From Quadrisphaera sp. DSM 44207 (lineage in GTDB: Bacteria; Actinomycetota; Actinomycetes; Actinomycetales; Quadrisphaeraceae): a stretch of 64,000 nt of DNA. Under the pieces are notes generated by a model that was not told where the DNA came from, did not search any database, and saw nothing but the letters and a program-made list of their open reading frames with translations. Positions 43,251-55,609 of this stretch are shown piece by piece; position 1 is the stretch's first letter; each line of letters starts with the position of its first letter. The DNA is taken from contig NZ_FNKA01000002.1 in NCBI RefSeq assembly GCF_900101335.1, positions 310,001-374,000 on the forward strand, given 5' to 3'. Made by a program: the position numbers and the translations under genes.

Positions 43251-43268
43251 AGCCTAGGCGCCTACCGT
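43251..43268. promoter_or_regulatory. Compact divergent promoter of dop and the DUF3054 gene
   Basis: The -10-like boxes TAGGCT (minus, 43251-43256) and TACCGT (plus, 43263-43268) lie 6-8 bp from their start codons, with only 32 bp between the two coding regions. The -35 regions must fall within the opposite gene. Confidence 0.6.
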
Positions 43269-43274
43269 GGAGCG

Positions 43275-43706
43275 GTGACCGGCACCGCCCCTCCCACCCC
43301 GCGCCGCACCCTCCGAGGCGCGTCTCGCCGCGCCCTGCGCGGCACGGGCGTGCCCGCGCCCGCCGCGGCCGTCCTGGACGTCGCCGCGGTGCTGGCCTTC
43401 GTCCTGGTGGGACGCCGCTCCCACGCCGAGGGCCTCGACCTCGCCGGGACGCTGGGCACGGCGTGGCCGTTCCTCGCAGGGCTGGCCACCGGCTGGGTCG
43501 CGGCCCGCGGGTGGCGCGCGCCGTCCTCGCGCCGCACGGGCGCCGCGGTGTGGGCGGCCGCGGTCGCCGTCGGCGTGCTGCTGCGCGCGACGACCGGGGA
43601 CGGCGCCCCGGTGAGCTTCGTGGTCGTGACCGCGTTCGTGCTGGCTGCGCTGCTGCTGGGCTGGCGCGTGGTCGCCGCGCTGGTGGGCTGCTCCGGGCGC
43701 CGCTGA
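43275..43706 (+). CDS. DUF3054 membrane protein
   Basis: A 143-residue integral membrane protein with four hydrophobic segments. [42 protein letters not shown] as a block ([19 protein letters not shown]) is diagnostic of DUF3054. Function unknown. The first 25 residues are Arg/Pro-rich. GTG 43275 is 6 bp from TACCGT, leaderless. It is convergent with mpa across a terminator. Confidence 0.88.
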   Translation: MTGTAPPTPRRTLRGASRRALRGTGVPAPAAAVLDVAAVLAFVLVGRRSHAEGLDLAGTLGTAWPFLAGLATGWVAARGWRAPSSRRTGAAVWAAAVAVGVLLRATTGDGAPVSFVVVTAFVLAALLLGWRVVAALVGCSGRR

Positions 43707-43741
43707 GCGTCTTCCTCACCTAGCTGGATGTCATGAGCAAG

Positions 43742-43752
43742 CTTCCGTTATC
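43742..43752 (+). repeat. Copy 6 of TTCCGTTATCA
   Basis: Located 35 bp after the DUF3054 stop. It is followed at 43775-43788 and 43818-43831 by near-perfect inverted 14-mers (CGAGATGTCACGAG against CTCGCGACACCTCG), then by the strong hairpin at 43902. Confidence 0.85.
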
Positions 43753-43901
43753 ACTGGAGGTTGCACGGCCGCCGCGAGATGTCACGAGGTGGGCCGTGGC
43801 GGCCGCCCGGACCCCGTCTCGCGACACCTCGTCGCTGGCGCGCGCGGGCCGCTCGGGCGCAGGTCCGAGGCCGACTGGGCGGCACCGCACCCGGATGCAG
43901 T

Positions 43902-43954
43902 GAGCACGGGGCGCCCCCGTGCCCATCTGATGGGCACGGGGGCGCCCCGTGCTC
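43902..43954. terminator. 24-bp perfect stem terminator after mpa
   Basis: The arms 43902-43925 and 43931-43954 are perfect inverses (GAGCACGGGGCGCCCCCGTG...) with a TCTGA loop. It lies 14 bp past the mpa stop and could also end any transcript entering from the left. Confidence 0.92.
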
Positions 43955-43968
43955 GGAGGGGCGGCGCC

Positions 43969-45732
43969 TCAGAGGTACTGGCCGGTGCCGTCCACGGTGT
44001 CGATCGCGCGACCGGGCTCGGAGCCGGACTTGCCCTGGATGATCGTGCGGATGTAGGTGATCCGCTCGCCCTTCTTGCCCGAGATGCGCGCCCAGTCGTC
44101 CGGGTTCGTCGTGTTGGGCAGGTCCTCGTTCTCCTTGAACTCGTCCACGCACGCCGCGAGCAGGTGCTCGATCCGGATGCCGCGCTGTCGCGTGGTCAGC
44201 AGGTCCTTGATCGCCATCTTCTTCGCGCGGTCGACGATGTTCTGGATCATCGCGCCGGAGTTGAAGTCCTTGAAGTACAGGACCTCCTTGTCGCCGTTGG
44301 CGTACGTGACCTCGAGGAACTGGTTCTCCGGGGTCTCCGCGTACATCCGCTCCACGGTGCGCTGGATCATCGCCGTGGCCGTCGCGGTCGGGGACCCGCC
44401 GTGCTCGGCGAGGTCGGAGGGGTGCAGCGGCAGGTCCGGGGTCAGGTACTTGGCGAACACGTCGCGCGCCGCCTCGGCGTCCGGGCGCTCGATCTTGATC
44501 TTCACGTCGAGGCGGCCGGGCCGCAGGATCGCCGGGTCGATCATGTCCTCGCGGTTCGAGGCGCCGATGACGATGACGTTGTCGAGGCGCTCGACGCCGT
44601 CGATCTCCGCGAGCAGCTGCGGCACGATCGTCGTCTCCACGTCCGAGGAGACCCCCGAGCCGCGGGTGCGGAACAGCGACTCCATCTCGTCGAAGAAGAC
44701 GACGACCGGCGTGCCCTCGCCCGCCTTCTCCCGCGCCCGGGCGAAGATCAGGCGGATGTGGCGCTCGGTCTCCCCGACGTACTTGTTCAGCAGCTCCGGG
44801 CCCTTGATGTTGAGGAAGTAGCTGCGCACCTCCGACAGGCCCTGCCGCTCGGCGGCCTGCGTGGCCAGGGAGCGCGCCACGGCCTTGGCGATGAGGGTCT
44901 TGCCGCACCCGGGAGGGCCGTAGAGCAGGATCCCCTTCGGCGCCTTCAGGCCGTGCTCGCGGTACAGGTCCGGGTGGGCGAACGGCAGCTCCACCGCGTC
45001 GCGGATGGCCTCGATCTGCGAGCCGAGGCCGCCGATGTCGGCGTACTCGATGTCGGGGACCTCCTCGAGCAGGAGCTCCTCGACCTCCGAGCGGGGCACG
45101 CGCTCGAACACGACGCTCGACCTCGGGTCGAGGTTGAGGGCATCGCCGACGCGAGGCGGGGCCTGCTGCAGCGGCGCGGCCAGGCGCACCACGCGCTCCT
45201 CGTCGGCGTGGGCCAGGACGAGCGCGCGGCCGTCCTCGAGCAGCTCCTTGAGGGTGACGACCTCGCCGATGCGGTCGTAGGTGCCCGCGGCGACGACGTT
45301 CATGGCCTCGTTGAGCAGCACCTCCTGCCCGTGCCCGAGCGCCTGCGCCGCCACGGCGGGGCTGACGGCGACCCGCACCTTGCGCCCGGCCTGGACGACG
45401 TCCGCGGTGCCGTCCTCGTGCAGGGACAGGAACGTCGCGTACCCGCTGGGCGGCTGCGCCAGGCGCTCGACCTCGGCCTTGAGCTCGACGAGGCGCTCGC
45501 GGGCCTCGGTCAGGGTGCGCACCAGCCGGTCGTTCTGCGCGGTGGACGCGGTGAGCTGGCGCTGCAGCTCGGCCACCTCGTCCTCCAGCGCGCGCAGCCG
45601 GTGCGGGGACGTCGCGAGCCGGCGGCGCAGGACGCTCAGCTCCTCCTGCATCGCCCGCTCCGAGCGGCCCGAGGGCTGCGGGCCGAGGTCGGCGGGTTGG
45701 TCGCGAGGGTGGTCGTGGGGGTGGTCGGTCAT
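43969..45732 (-). CDS. mpa: Proteasome-associated AAA ATPase Mpa/ARC
   Basis: A 587-residue ring ATPase that unfolds pupylated substrates. Order: N-terminal coiled coil (about 27-95, [20 protein letters not shown] then [15 protein letters not shown]) that binds Pup, double OB region (about 95-240), AAA domain with Walker A GPPGCGKT, Walker [13 protein letters not shown], and sensor [20 protein letters not shown]. The C-terminal tail ends GQYL, the activator motif that docks into the proteasome alpha ring. GGGAGGT precedes the ATG. It lies 52 bp downstream of trmI. Confidence 0.97.
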   Translation of the reverse strand: MTDHPHDHPRDQPADLGPQPSGRSERAMQEELSVLRRRLATSPHRLRALEDEVAELQRQLTASTAQNDRLVRTLTEARERLVELKAEVERLAQPPSGYATFLSLHEDGTADVVQAGRKVRVAVSPAVAAQALGHGQEVLLNEAMNVVAAGTYDRIGEVVTLKELLEDGRALVLAHADEERVVRLAAPLQQAPPRVGDALNLDPRSSVVFERVPRSEVEELLLEEVPDIEYADIGGLGSQIEAIRDAVELPFAHPDLYREHGLKAPKGILLYGPPGCGKTLIAKAVARSLATQAAERQGLSEVRSYFLNIKGPELLNKYVGETERHIRLIFARAREKAGEGTPVVVFFDEMESLFRTRGSGVSSDVETTIVPQLLAEIDGVERLDNVIVIGASNREDMIDPAILRPGRLDVKIKIERPDAEAARDVFAKYLTPDLPLHPSDLAEHGGSPTATATAMIQRTVERMYAETPENQFLEVTYANGDKEVLYFKDFNSGAMIQNIVDRAKKMAIKDLLTTRQRGIRIEHLLAACVDEFKENEDLPNTTNPDDWARISGKKGERITYIRTIIQGKSGSEPGRAIDTVDGTGQYL

Positions 45733-45784
45733 GGTGCACCTCCCGGTGGCCGCCGCGCGGGCGGCGTCGAGTCCGTGCTCGACC

Positions 45785-48086
<2,302 letters not shown>

Positions 48087-48118
48087 CCCGGCAGCCTACG
48101 GCCGCCCGCCGCCGCACC

Positions 48119-48222
48119 GGGGCCGCTCGGAGCCGGCTCGGGGCCGCTCGGAGCCGGCTCAGGGCCGGCTCGGGGCCCGCTCGGGGCCGGCTCGGGGCCC
48201 GCTCGGGCCCGTTCGGGGCCCG
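48119..48222. repeat. GC-rich imperfect tandem repeat (GGCTCGGGGCC-type)
   Basis: About ten 10-11-bp units of GGCTCGGGGCC / CCGCTCGGAGCC type lie between the M50 protease and the nuclease genes, and 21-bp higher-order copies can be seen. It is non-coding and ends about 30 bp before the nuclease's TACCGT box. Confidence 0.85.
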
Positions 48223-48266
48223 CGGGGGCTCCCGGACTGTCGGTCCCGACGCCTACCGTGGAGCCC

Positions 48267-49205
48267 ATGTCCTTCCCCGCCGCCGTCGCGACCCCCGCGG
48301 CGGCTCCTCCCGCGGCCGGCGCCGTCGGCACGGCCGCGCAGCCCTGCGCGGCGGAGGCCGGCGGCGTCGCGGGCCCGCAGGAGCAGCGGGCGGCCCGCCG
48401 CGCCGGCGCGCCCCGCTCCCTGTCGCCCTCGCGGGCCTCCGACTTCGTCCAGTGCCCGCTGCTGTACCGCTTCCGCGTCATCGACCGCCTGCCCGAGCCG
48501 CCGAGCCCGGCGGCGCTGCGCGGCACCGTGGTGCACGCGGTGCTCGAGCGCCTCTTCGACCTGCCCGCCGCCGAGCGCACCCCGCAGGCCGCGCGCTCGC
48601 TGCTGACCCCCTCGTGGGAGCACCTGCGCGAGCAGGACCCGGAGCTGGCGGCCCTGTTCGAGGACGACGAGGAGCAGCAGTGGCTGACCTCCGCGGCGGT
48701 CCTGCTCGACCGCTGGTTCGAGCTGGAGGACCCCACGCGCCTGGAGCCGGCCGAGCGGGAGCTGTTCGTCGAGGTCGACCTCGACTCGGGCCTGCGCCTG
48801 CGCGGCTACGTCGACCGGCTCGACGTCTCCCCCGCGGGCGACCTGCGGGTGGTCGACTACAAGACCGGCCGCTCCCCCAAGGAGGCGTTCGAGGCCAAGG
48901 CGCTGTTCCAGATGCGCTTCTACGCCCTGGTGCTGTGGCGCCTGCGCGGCGTCGTGCCCAGGGTGCTCCAGCTCGTGTACTTGGGCGACGGTCAGGTGCT
49001 GCGCTACTCTCCGCACGAAGATGAGTTGCGCGCGACAGAGCGCAAGCTCGAAGCTCTCTGGCGGGCGGTGCAGCGCGCTACCGAGACCGGGGACTGGCGC
49101 CCCCGGCGCAGCAGGCTGTGTGACTGGTGCGCCCACCAGTCCCTCTGCCCCCTCTTCGGCGGCACGCCACCGCCGCTGCCCGAGGGAGCCCGACCGCTCC
49201 TGTGA
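48267..49205 (+). CDS. RecB/AddB-like Fe-S cluster PD-(D/E)XK nuclease
   Basis: A 312-residue nuclease without helicase motifs. The catalytic core is LRLRGYVDRLDVSPAGDLRVVDYKTGRS (Asp in VDRLD, Asp and Lys in DYKTG). Four cysteines, one in FVQCPLLYRF and three in CDWCAHQSLC, form the iron-sulphur staple of AddB/Cas4-type nucleases. The family (Mtb Rv2119-like) is conserved in Actinobacteria, and its role in DNA repair is inferred. ATG 48267 is 7 bp from TACCGT, leaderless. The first 45 residues are Ala/Pro-rich. Confidence 0.93.
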   Translation: MSFPAAVATPAAAPPAAGAVGTAAQPCAAEAGGVAGPQEQRAARRAGAPRSLSPSRASDFVQCPLLYRFRVIDRLPEPPSPAALRGTVVHAVLERLFDLPAAERTPQAARSLLTPSWEHLREQDPELAALFEDDEEQQWLTSAAVLLDRWFELEDPTRLEPAERELFVEVDLDSGLRLRGYVDRLDVSPAGDLRVVDYKTGRSPKEAFEAKALFQMRFYALVLWRLRGVVPRVLQLVYLGDGQVLRYSPHEDELRATERKLEALWRAVQRATETGDWRPRRSRLCDWCAHQSLCPLFGGTPPPLPEGARPLL

Positions 49206-49247
49206 CGAGCGGGCCCCGGCTCCCGATGCCGATAGGTGCCCGTGCCC

Positions 49248-51089
49248 GTGACCAGCAGCGCCGCCCCGTCGCCCGCGGCGCGCCCGCGCCCCCGCGGCGG
49301 GCGGTGGAACCGCCCGCCGGCCATCAGCAGCCTGCCCGCGGCCTGGCGGCTGCTCGCCGCCCTGTACTCCGCGGTCGGCCTGCTGGTGCTCGCCACGACG
49401 CTGCTGCCGGCCGCCTCCGGCGCGCGCCTGTCCTGGGCGGTCCAGCTGCTCGACGGCGTGGCGGTCGCCGCGGCCGTCGTCATGGCGCTGCTCGCCCGGC
49501 GCCTGCCCCGGCGCCTGCTGAACCCGACGATCGCGTTCAGCACCGTCCTGATCACCGCGGCGGTGCTCGCCTCCGGCGGGGGCAGCACCGCCGTGGCGTA
49601 CGCCTGCGCCTACCTGGCGGGCCCGATCTTCTGCCGCTTCGTCGTCCAGGGCCGCGACGCGAACGTCCAGCTGGCCCTGACGGTCGTGCAGGGCGTGCTC
49701 GCCCTCTCCCTCGTCCCGGACGTCGGGTTCGGGGAGCAGGTGGTGCTGTGGGGCGTGCTGGTCATCCTGTGCGCGGCCGTGGACCGGCTCATCGGCGCCC
49801 TGGAGGAGGCCGAGTCCGACGCCCTGACCGGCCTGCCCAACCGCCGCGGCGTCGAGCGCGTGCTCCGCGAGGCGCTGGCGGCCGCGGGCCCGTCGGACAG
49901 CGTGGCCCTGGTCCTCCTCGAGCTGGACCACTTCCGCGCCGTCAACGAGAACCTCGGCCGCGGCGGCGGGGACCGCCTGCTCGTCGTGGCGGCCGAGACC
50001 TGGCGCCCGCTGGTGCCCGAGGGGCACGTGCTGGGCCGCTTCAGCGGCGACGGGTTCGCCGTCGTCATGCCCGGCGCCGGCGTCGCGGCGGGCACCGCGC
50101 TGGCCGAGCGCCTGCGCACCGCCCTGCCGCGCGAGTTCTCCTGCTCCGCCGGCTCCGTGGGGTGGGAGCCCGGGGAGTCCGCGTCCATGCTCGTCTCGCG
50201 CGCCGACGCCGCCGTGTACGCGGCCAAGCGGGAGGGGCGCGGGCGCACCCACCAGCACCCCGGCACGGGCAGCAGCGCGCGGGCGATCCGCGAGGCGGTC
50301 GGGCGCGGGGAGTTCGTCGTCCACCTGCAGCCGATCGCCGACCTGCGCGACGGGTCCGTCGCGGGCGCCGAGGCGCTCGTGCGCTGGCAGCACCCCGAGC
50401 GCGGCCTGCTGCCGCCCGCGGCCTTCGTGCCCGAGGCCGAGCGCACCGGCGCGATCGTCGAGCTCGGCGGGTGGGTGCTGCAGGAGGCGTGCCGGCAGGC
50501 GGCCACCTGGCCCGCGGTGCCCGGGCGGGGCCCGGCGTACCTGTCCGTGAACGCCTCCGGGCGCGAGCTGCAGCAGCCGGACTACTCGGCGCGGGTCGAG
50601 CGGGCCCTGCGCAGCAGCGGGCTGCCGCCCGGGCGGCTGCTGCTCGAGCTCGTCGAGAGCCACTACGACAACGCGTCGGTGCACCTGGGCGCCAACCTGC
50701 ACCACCTGCGCACGCTCGGGGTCACCACGGCCGTCGACGACTTCGGCGTCGGCTACTCCAGCCTCGACCGCCTGCGCCGCCTCGGCGTCGACGTGCTGAA
50801 GATCGACCGCTCCTTCGTCGCGGACATCACGTGCGCGGACCAGGAGGCGCCGCTCGTGCTCGCCATGGTGGCCATGGCCGACGCCCTCGGGCTGCGCGTC
50901 GTCGCCGAGGGCGTGGAGACCTTCGAGCAGGCGCGCTGGCTCGTGCGGCACGGGTGCTGCTATGGGCAGGGGGCGCTGCTGGGGGGCGCCGCGGCCGGGC
51001 AGCCGCCGACGGCCACGGGCGTCGTGGCCGGGCCGGTGCCGCCGCCGCGGGCGCGGGACCGCGGCTTCGGCACGGTCATCGGCCCCTGA
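49248..51089 (+). CDS. GGDEF/EAL c-di-GMP protein with degenerate GGDEF
   Basis: A 613-residue membrane protein. About five or six TM helices (about 30-180) are followed by a GGDEF domain and an EAL domain. The GGDEF site reads SGDGF, so cyclase activity is probably lost. The EAL domain keeps AEALVRWQ, LSVNASG, LLELVES, VDDFGVGYSSL, LKIDRSFV and VVAEGVE, so phosphodiesterase activity is likely. The C-terminus has a Pro/Arg-rich tail. GTG 49248 is 9 bp from TAGGTG; in-frame GTGs at 49236 and 49242 are alternatives. Confidence 0.93.
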   Translation: MTSSAAPSPAARPRPRGGRWNRPPAISSLPAAWRLLAALYSAVGLLVLATTLLPAASGARLSWAVQLLDGVAVAAAVVMALLARRLPRRLLNPTIAFSTVLITAAVLASGGGSTAVAYACAYLAGPIFCRFVVQGRDANVQLALTVVQGVLALSLVPDVGFGEQVVLWGVLVILCAAVDRLIGALEEAESDALTGLPNRRGVERVLREALAAAGPSDSVALVLLELDHFRAVNENLGRGGGDRLLVVAAETWRPLVPEGHVLGRFSGDGFAVVMPGAGVAAGTALAERLRTALPREFSCSAGSVGWEPGESASMLVSRADAAVYAAKREGRGRTHQHPGTGSSARAIREAVGRGEFVVHLQPIADLRDGSVAGAEALVRWQHPERGLLPPAAFVPEAERTGAIVELGGWVLQEACRQAATWPAVPGRGPAYLSVNASGRELQQPDYSARVERALRSSGLPPGRLLLELVESHYDNASVHLGANLHHLRTLGVTTAVDDFGVGYSSLDRLRRLGVDVLKIDRSFVADITCADQEAPLVLAMVAMADALGLRVVAEGVETFEQARWLVRHGCCYGQGALLGGAAAGQPPTATGVVAGPVPPPRARDRGFGTVIGP

Positions 51090-51261
51090 CGAGCGCCTGA
51101 CCGCACGCCGACCGCACGCCGTCCGGACGCCGACCGGACGCGGACGGCGACCTGTGAGACACCTGTGAGCATCGGTGGACGCGCTGTGAGCAGCCGGTTG
51201 GTGCCGCGGGCACCGGCTCTGGTAAGAAGCGCGGACGTCGATGACGGGAGGGTGCGCGCCC

Positions 51262-52368
51262 ATGGGCGCTGGATCGACCGACGGGCTCCTCGCGCAGCAG
51301 GTCCGCTGCACCGCCCGCCCGCCGAGGGGCGCGCGACCGGCCTCCGCCGGCGCCCCGGCGGCGCCGGCCTTCCCGGTGGAGCTGCTGGCCGAGCGCGTCG
51401 ACCCGGTCACCGGGGTGCGGGTGCGGCGGGTGGCCGTGGCCGACGAGAGCGACCTCTCCCCCAGCCGCGAGAGCACGCACGCGATGTTCGCCCTGCTCGA
51501 CGAGATGCTGCGGGCGCACCCGCAGTGGCGCGCCCCCTCGGTCGTGGACGGCGAGGTGGCCACCCACGGCAACCCGGCGGGCGAGTGGGTCTACGCCTCG
51601 GCCGCGATGCGCGAGTGGCGGCGCGAGCTGGTCCCGGGGGCCGTGGCCCTGTACCCGGTGCAGCGCCAGGCCTCCCACCTGCCCTCCGGCGCCCCCCTGG
51701 ACGCCACGGCGCGCCGGGTCTTCCTCGACAGCATCGACGGCATCGGCATCCGCTCGCGCGCGCGCATCATGAGCCAGGCGGTGCGCCGGGTCACCGAGGC
51801 GTCGTGGCGCTCCGGCGCGCCGGAGCCGGCGACCTGGGTGAGCCTCGCCTGCGGCGCCGCCGTGCCCGTCCTGGACGCCGTCGCGGCCCTGCGGGGCCCG
51901 CGGGTGCACCTGCAGCTGGTCGACCTCGACGCCTCCGCGCTCGCCTTCGCCGCCCGGCTGGCCGCCGAGCAGGGCCTGGTCGAGGGCGTCGACTACGCGC
52001 TGCACCGGCGCGACCTGGTGCGCACCGCGGTGGCCGGCTCCTCCCTCGTCGACGAGGTCGGCGAGGGCGCCGCCACGGTCGTGGAGGCGCTGGGGATCTT
52101 CGAGTACTTCACCGACGCCTCCTGCGTCCGGCTGCTGCGCAACGCCTACCGGATGCTGCGCCCCGGGGGCGCGCTCGTGGTGGGCAACATGCTCTCCGAC
52201 CGCCGCCAGCTGCACTTCAACCAGCGCGCCGCCGGCTGGCCCCGCCTGCACCCGCGCAGCGTCGACCAGCTCGTCGGCCTCGTGCGGCGGGCCGGGCTGC
52301 CGACCCGCCGCACGAGGGTCAGCATCCCCGAGGACGGCGTGTACGCCGTCCTCGAGGTCGACCGCTGA
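51262..52368 (+). CDS. SAM-dependent methyltransferase-like protein
   Basis: A 368-residue protein with a class I methyltransferase fold: WVSLACGAAVPVLDAVAAL is motif I, LQLVDLDASALAFAARLA is the acidic motif II, VVEALGIFEYF corresponds to motif IV, and AYRMLRPGGALVVGNML motif V. The N-terminal 150 residues (including VVDGEVATHGNPAGEWVYASAA) are not a domain I recognise. ATG 51262 was chosen because GGGAGGG lies 10 bp upstream; the in-frame ATG 51241 has no good SD. Substrate unknown. Confidence 0.8.
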   Translation: MGAGSTDGLLAQQVRCTARPPRGARPASAGAPAAPAFPVELLAERVDPVTGVRVRRVAVADESDLSPSRESTHAMFALLDEMLRAHPQWRAPSVVDGEVATHGNPAGEWVYASAAMREWRRELVPGAVALYPVQRQASHLPSGAPLDATARRVFLDSIDGIGIRSRARIMSQAVRRVTEASWRSGAPEPATWVSLACGAAVPVLDAVAALRGPRVHLQLVDLDASALAFAARLAAEQGLVEGVDYALHRRDLVRTAVAGSSLVDEVGEGAATVVEALGIFEYFTDASCVRLLRNAYRMLRPGGALVVGNMLSDRRQLHFNQRAAGWPRLHPRSVDQLVGLVRRAGLPTRRTRVSIPEDGVYAVLEVDR

Positions 52369-52390
52369 GCAGCGCCGCGCCTGGCGCCCC

Positions 52391-53466
<1,076 letters not shown>

Positions 53467-53470
<4 letters not shown>

Positions 53471-54573
53471 ACCGCGCGCCCCCTTCCCTGGTCGTGGCCC
53501 GGCTCGGGCACCGGGTGCACGCAGCGCATCTCGTGCCCCACCGCGCCGCCGTCCGCGCCGCCGTCCGCGCCGTCCGCGCCGCCGTCCGCGCCGCCGTCCG
53601 GGTCGGGCACGAGCGCCAGGTCCGCGCGCAGGCAGTCGGCGGCCGCCGCCGGGCAGCGGGGCGCGAAGGCGCACCCGTCCGCCCAGGCCAGCACGTCGCG
53701 CGGCGTGCCGGGGATCGGCCGCAGCGGCGCGTCGCGCGGCGCGTCCAGGCGCGGCACGGCGGCCAGCAGCCCGGCGGTGTAGCGGTGGCGCGGGTGCGCG
53801 AACAGCTCTCGCCGCCCGGCGCGCTCGACCACCCGCCCGGAGTACATCACCGTCACCGCGTCGCACAGGCCCGCGACGACGCCGAGGTCGTGCGTGATGA
53901 GCACCATGGCCGTGCCCTGCTCGACGACGAGCTCCTTGAGCAGCTCCAGCACCTGCGCCTGGATCGTCACGTCCAGGGCCGTGGTCGGCTCGTCGGCGAT
54001 GAGCAGGCGCGGGCTGCACGCCAGGGCGATGGCGATCATCACCCGCTGGCGCATGCCGCCGGAGAGCTGGTGGGGGAACTCGCGCACGCGCCGGCGCGGG
54101 TCGGGGATGCCGACGCGGGCGAGCAGCTCCACGGCCCGCTCCCGCGCCTGGGCGCGCGTGGCCGGGGTGTGCCGGCGCAGCACCTCGGTGATCTGCAGGC
54201 CGACCGGGACGACGGGGTTCAGCGACGTCATCGGGTCCTGGAAGACCATCGCCACGTCCCTGCCCCGCAGCTCGTCGAGCCGGCGCTGCGGCAGGGCGAG
54301 CAGGTCCCGCCCGTCCAGCAGGGCCTGCCCGGACACGCGCGCCGCCCGGCGCGGCAGCAGCCCCGTGACGGCCAGGGACGTCACGGACTTGCCGCTGCCG
54401 GACTCCCCCACCAGCCCCATCACCTCGCCCGGGCGGACGTCGAAGGAGACGCCGTCCACGGCGTGCACCGGGCGCCGGCCGCGGGCGGCGAAGACCACGC
54501 GCAGGTCGCGCACGCTCAGCAGGGGCGCCGCGCCGGAGCCGGCGGCCGCGCTCGCGGGAGCCGGCGCGCTCAT
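53467..54573 (-). CDS. dppD: Peptide ABC transporter ATP-binding protein (DppD-type)
   Basis: A 368-residue ATPase. Walker A GESGSGKS, signature [15 protein letters not shown], Walker [13 protein letters not shown]. The C-terminal [15 protein letters not shown] carries the family cysteines. Between them and the end is a repeat-encoded [18 protein letters not shown] stretch not found in usual DppD. It lies 19 bp after dppC. Confidence 0.94.
53545..53600 (-). repeat. 12-bp-type coding repeat (DGGA)n in DppD
   Basis: Units of GCCGCCGTCCGC and shorter GCCGTCCGC variants encode [18 protein letters not shown] near the DppD C-terminus. Confidence 0.85.
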
Positions 54574-54616
54574 CGCCGCCCCTCCGGGTCGCTCATCGCC
54601 GCCCCTTCGGGTCGAG
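54569..54616. repeat. 24-bp direct repeat at the dppC/dppD junction
   Basis: The unit GCTCATCGCCGCCCCT[C/T]CGGGTC occurs twice in a row with one mismatch. One copy spans the end of dppC (LDPKGRR-stop) and the other the start of dppD's leader. A second minus-strand ATG (SDPEGRR-stop) arises in the duplicated copy. It looks like a duplication across the intergenic gap. Confidence 0.8.
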
Positions 54617-55609
54617 CGCCTCGCGCAGGGACTCGCCCAGCAGCGTGAAGCCGAGCGCGGTCAGGGCGATGCAGGCGCCCGGCAGCAGCGCCAGGTGCGG
54701 GTCGGTGGCCAGCCGCGCCTGCGCCCGCACCAGCAGCCGGCCCCACTCGGCCACGGCGGGGTTCGCCTCGCCCAGCCCCAGGTACGACAGGGCCGCGACC
54801 TCGATGATGGCCGTGCCGAGCACGAGCGTCGCCTGCACGATCACCGGGCCCACCGAGTTGGGCAGCATGTGGTTCATCACCACCGTGCGCCGGCGCAGCC
54901 CCAGCGACGTCGCCGCGAGCACGTAGTCCGCGCCGCGCTGGGCGAGCAGGGAGCCGCGCAGCAGGCGCGCGAACACCGGCACCTGCGCGATGCCGATGGC
55001 GATCATCACCGAGAGCGCGCTCTGCCCGAGCACCGCGGCGATGCTCACCGCCAGCAGCAGGCTGGGAACGGCGAGCAGGATGTCGATGCCCCGCATGACC
55101 GCGGTGTCCACCCACCCGCCGGCGGCCCCGGCCGCCAGGCCGAGCGCCATCCCGACGACCAGGCCGAGCGCGGTGGAGACCACGCCGATGACGAGGGACT
55201 GGCGGGCGCCGAACACCAGCTGCGTGAGCAGGTCCACGCCGCTGGGGTCCAGGCCGAGGGGGAAGCGCTCGGACGGGCCGGGCACCGAGGACGGCGTCAC
55301 GCCGCTGTCCGGCAGGGGCCGCCCGGGCTCGTACCCGGCGACCAGCGGCGCGGCGAGCGCGACGGCGACGAACGCGACGACGAGGACGGCGCCGAGGAGC
55401 GCCAGCGGGTCGCGCCGCAGGCGCCGCAGCGCCCCGCGCAGCAGCGAGACGCCGGCCTCGTCCGGCACCGGCACCGCGCCGGCGGCCTCGAGCGCGGGCA
55501 CGCCGCCGGCCGGGGTCGGCGGCAGGGCCGCGCCCGGGGCCGGGCCGGCGGCCACGTGCGGACCACCGCCGGCCGCGGGGCGGGACGGCGGGCGGGAGGG
55601 AGTGCTCAC
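54593..55609 (-). CDS. dppC: Peptide ABC transporter permease (DppC-type)
   Basis: A 338-residue permease. A long Pro/Ala-rich cytoplasmic N-terminus (about 1-65) precedes six TM helices. The EAA loop reads YVLAATSLGLRRRTVVMNHMLPNSVGPVIV. HPLGLDPSGVDLLTQLVFGARQSL-type sequence (PLGLDPSGVDLL) is the periplasmic OPN-family motif. GTG 55609 overlaps the dppB stop by 4 bp. Confidence 0.94.
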   Translation of the reverse strand: MSTPSRPPSRPAAGGGPHVAAGPAPGAALPPTPAGGVPALEAAGAVPVPDEAGVSLLRGALRRLRRDPLALLGAVLVVAFVAVALAAPLVAGYEPGRPLPDSGVTPSSVPGPSERFPLGLDPSGVDLLTQLVFGARQSLVIGVVSTALGLVVGMALGLAAGAAGGWVDTAVMRGIDILLAVPSLLLAVSIAAVLGQSALSVMIAIGIAQVPVFARLLRGSLLAQRGADYVLAATSLGLRRRTVVMNHMLPNSVGPVIVQATLVLGTAIIEVAALSYLGLGEANPAVAEWGRLLVRAQARLATDPHLALLPGACIALTALGFTLLGESLREALDPKGRR

